Assembly: GCA_015232955.1 (NCBI GenBank)
Contig: JADFYS010000103.1
Location: forward strand, 1 to 7,112
Length of the DNA: 7,112 nucleotides
Source of the DNA: Gammaproteobacteria bacterium
GTDB taxonomy: Bacteria > Pseudomonadota > Gammaproteobacteria > Thiohalomonadales > Thiohalomonadaceae
Reading direction: 5' to 3'
The position numbers and the translations under genes were made by a program. Each line of letters begins with the position of its first letter. The first letter of the stretch is position 1. Under the pieces are notes generated by a model. That model ran no database searches, was not told the origin of the DNA, and saw only the letters and a list, made by a program, of their open reading frames with translations. Positions 5,763-7,112 of this stretch are shown piece after piece.

Positions 5763-6631
5763 TCGAACGCCTCTCTCTCCTGACTCCCCCTTCTCCCACT
5801 ACGAAAATAGGTGCGGTCATCATAATAGTGCTCGTCACAATTGGCCTCGATCCACCCCGGCATCCCCAAAATTGGAAAGGGGGAGAGGGCGCGAGGAGAG
5901 GCGTAACGCCCTGACTGAATGAGGGCAGAGAGTCTGGCATCGACCCATGCCACCTGCTCTTCACCAGTTGCGGTAATTACCACAGCAGGTGCCAACAGAA
6001 GAATAGTGTTCGCAGTCATCCCGCTATAGGGTCGCAACCCCTTTTCATAGAGGGCGTGACCAAAAGGGATACAGCGCAGTTCGGCCAACAGCTCCTGCCG
6101 TCGGTGCCAGAAGAGCTCTTTCCAGCGAAATTGGGTGATAAGCTGAAGCAGCTGTACATTGGAAGAGAGGATAACCGCTCCCCCCTCATCAAAGAGTGAG
6201 AGGGTGTTCTCTTGTGGTGAGCGTCTGCCCCGCTGATCCGGTCTCAACCAACGCTCCCCTGCCAACGAGAGATGGAGGGCATTGATCACCACCTTGGTTC
6301 TGGGAAAGGTGAGCCAGGTCAGGAGTTGGAAGAGATCGTGCCAATTTTGATCTCGCGTCTGCAGCTCACCCTGAAAGAAGATCCGTGGCGCATACTGCTG
6401 TCGAAATCGCTCCCCCCTCTCCTCCTGTGCCACCAACTGCAGGGGTTTGCCTCCCCCGGTGACCACTCGGTCACAACTCTCCAGCAGTAGCTGAAGCTGA
6501 TTCAACCCCGGCCACTGCCGATAGTGGGAGAGTCGCTGCAGCAGTGGTAATACGGGTTGAAACAGCGGCACTCCTGTGTAGAATCGGGGCGACCACGGCA
6601 CCAGTGCGTCGATACGGTTATTCCCTTTCAC
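5759..6631 (-). CDS. DUF3025 family protein
   Basis: The 290-residue product has the features I associate with DUF3025, a family of proteobacterial proteins of unknown function. These are an early Trp-x-Pro-x-Phe (13-17) followed by PLF, then DLFQLLTWLTFPRTKVVINALH (99-120), LSLFDEGGAVILSS (144-157), RWKELFWHRR (169-178) and FGHALYEKGL (190-199). The charged C-terminal part contains PFPILGMPGW (251-260). There is no signal peptide or clear membrane helix, so it is probably cytoplasmic; no catalytic motif is evident. The start is a GTG at 6631-6629 that overlaps the stop of the upstream cupin gene as GTGA, with only a weak GGAAC upstream, so translation is probably coupled to the cupin. It converges on rsxE with stop codons overlapping. 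The family call is from pattern memory; the function is unknown. Confidence 0.85.
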   Translation of the reverse strand: MKGNNRIDALVPWSPRFYTGVPLFQPVLPLLQRLSHYRQWPGLNQLQLLLESCDRVVTGGGKPLQLVAQEERGERFRQQYAPRIFFQGELQTRDQNWHDLFQLLTWLTFPRTKVVINALHLSLAGERWLRPDQRGRRSPQENTLSLFDEGGAVILSSNVQLLQLITQFRWKELFWHRRQELLAELRCIPFGHALYEKGLRPYSGMTANTILLLAPAVVITATGEEQVAWVDARLSALIQSGRYASPRALSPFPILGMPGWIEANCDEHYYDDRTYFRSGRRGSQEREAFD

Positions 6632-6990
6632 AACGGTTCCAGATCGCGATACATCTCTGGCTGAAAGCGGGGGGTACAGAGGGCGAGAAAGATGAGATCC
6701 CCCTCACCACAGTTACAGATTCGTTGCCGCTCTCCGTCATGAATGAACACCACATCCCCCCTCCGTACCCTCTGTGCGTCTCTATTCCCAACCTCTACCA
6801 TCCCCTCCCCTTCGAGGATCAGGTAGCGTTCTCGCGCACCGTTCAGGGCGTGCCAGCGGGTCCTCTCCCCCTTTTCAACCCGTGCCCGGGCAATGGAGAG
6901 AAGGGGGTCCTCATCCGAGTTGGAGATCTCAAGAATATGACACCCCTCAACAAAAAAGTACTCATCCTCTGCTTTTGGTTGTTGAATCAC
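6628..6990 (-). CDS. Small single-domain cupin protein
   Basis: The 120-residue product is a single cupin barrel of about the usual length. The first cupin motif lies at RWHALNGARERYLILEGEG (45-63) and the second at GDVVFIHDGERQRICNCGEG (78-97), followed by LIFLALCTPRF (99-109), typical of small proteobacterial cupins of unknown substrate. Compared with the classical motifs, His47 and Glu54 are kept, but the second His of HxH is Leu49 and the His of motif 2 is Gln89; the usual Pro is His84. A normal four-ligand metal site is therefore not evident, and the protein may bind a small molecule without metal or use a variant site. The start is a GTG at 6990-6988 with AAGAGG 8 nt upstream; an in-frame TGA lies nine codons before, with no better start between. 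It overlaps the DUF3025 gene (GTGA) and is first of the pair. Confidence 0.88.
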   Translation of the reverse strand: MIQQPKAEDEYFFVEGCHILEISNSDEDPLLSIARARVEKGERTRWHALNGARERYLILEGEGMVEVGNRDAQRVRRGDVVFIHDGERQRICNCGEGDLIFLALCTPRFQPEMYRDLEPL

Positions 6991-6998
6991 CGTTTTTA

Positions 6999-7004
6999 CC
7001 TCTT
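6999..7004 (-). promoter_or_regulatory. Ribosome binding site that decides the cupin GTG start
   Basis: AAGAGG on the minus strand (complement of CCTCTT) lies 8 nt before the GTG at 6990. No ATG is available between the upstream in-frame stop and the cupin domain, so this site supports the GTG start. Confidence 0.6.
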
Positions 7005-7066
7005 CCGAAACCGATCACAAACGACGATCCTAAAATCCGCAGTTGACCGCTGCACATATCTATCAA

Positions 7067-7079
7067 CATAATGATTATG
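7067..7079. promoter_or_regulatory. A/T-rich palindrome upstream of the cupin gene, Fur-box-like core
   Basis: CATAATGATTATG is a perfect inverted repeat with 6-nt arms around G7073. Its inner ATAATnATTAT equals the core of the 7-1-7 Fur consensus TGATAATnATTATCA; the outer two bases on each side do not match. On the minus strand it overlaps a CATAAT (7072-7067 region) that could serve as a -10 hexamer, though no good -35 is seen. It lies about 80 nt upstream of the cupin start. It could be an operator for the cupin-DUF3025 pair, for Fur or another dimeric repressor, or chance in A/T-rich DNA. Confidence 0.3.
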
Positions 7080-7112
7080 CAATGAAATTCACAATATTTA
7101 AGCTTCACCTCT

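Overview
The window is dominated by a complete six-gene rsxABCDGE (rnfABCDGE) operon on the plus strand (616-5762). It encodes the membrane-bound, ion-translocating Rnf/Rsx electron transport complex. Gene order A-B-C-D-G-E and close protein similarity to the E. coli Rsx subunits (compared from memory) point to a gammaproteobacterium. Which one cannot be told from this window. RsxC is shorter than in E. coli, and the nth gene that often follows rsxE in enterobacteria is absent.

Layout. Bases 1-81 (minus strand) hold the first 27 codons of a gene for a lipoprotein, cut by the window edge. Bases 82-615 are about 530 nt with no convincing gene: several small stem-loops, a possible promoter for the lipoprotein, and a weak minus-strand terminator-like hairpin. 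The rsx operon follows. Consecutive genes overlap by 1 or 4 nt (ATGA or TAATG junctions), except for the 45-nt rsxC-rsxD gap. A 19-codon mini-ORF bridges that gap: it starts inside rsxC and ends in an ATGA overlap with rsxD. After rsxE come two minus-strand genes that converge on the operon, a cupin-fold protein (6628-6990) and a DUF3025-family protein (5759-6631), coupled by a GTGA overlap. The DUF3025 and rsxE stop codons share one CTAG. Bases 6991-7112 are the upstream region of the cupin gene and hold an A/T-rich palindrome resembling the core of a Fur box.

How the genes work together. By homology, RsxC (NADH/FMN and two 4Fe-4S clusters) and RsxB (three 4Fe-4S clusters) are the cytoplasmic electron-carrying subunits. 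RsxD and RsxG carry covalent FMN on threonines in recognisable attachment motifs. RsxA and RsxE are paralogous membrane subunits with paired conserved cysteines. All key residues checked are present, so the complex looks functional. I see no previously undescribed system. The points most worth a second look are the coupled mini-ORF before rsxD, two eight-G homopolymer tracts inside rsxC, and the cupin/DUF3025 pair with its palindromic upstream site.
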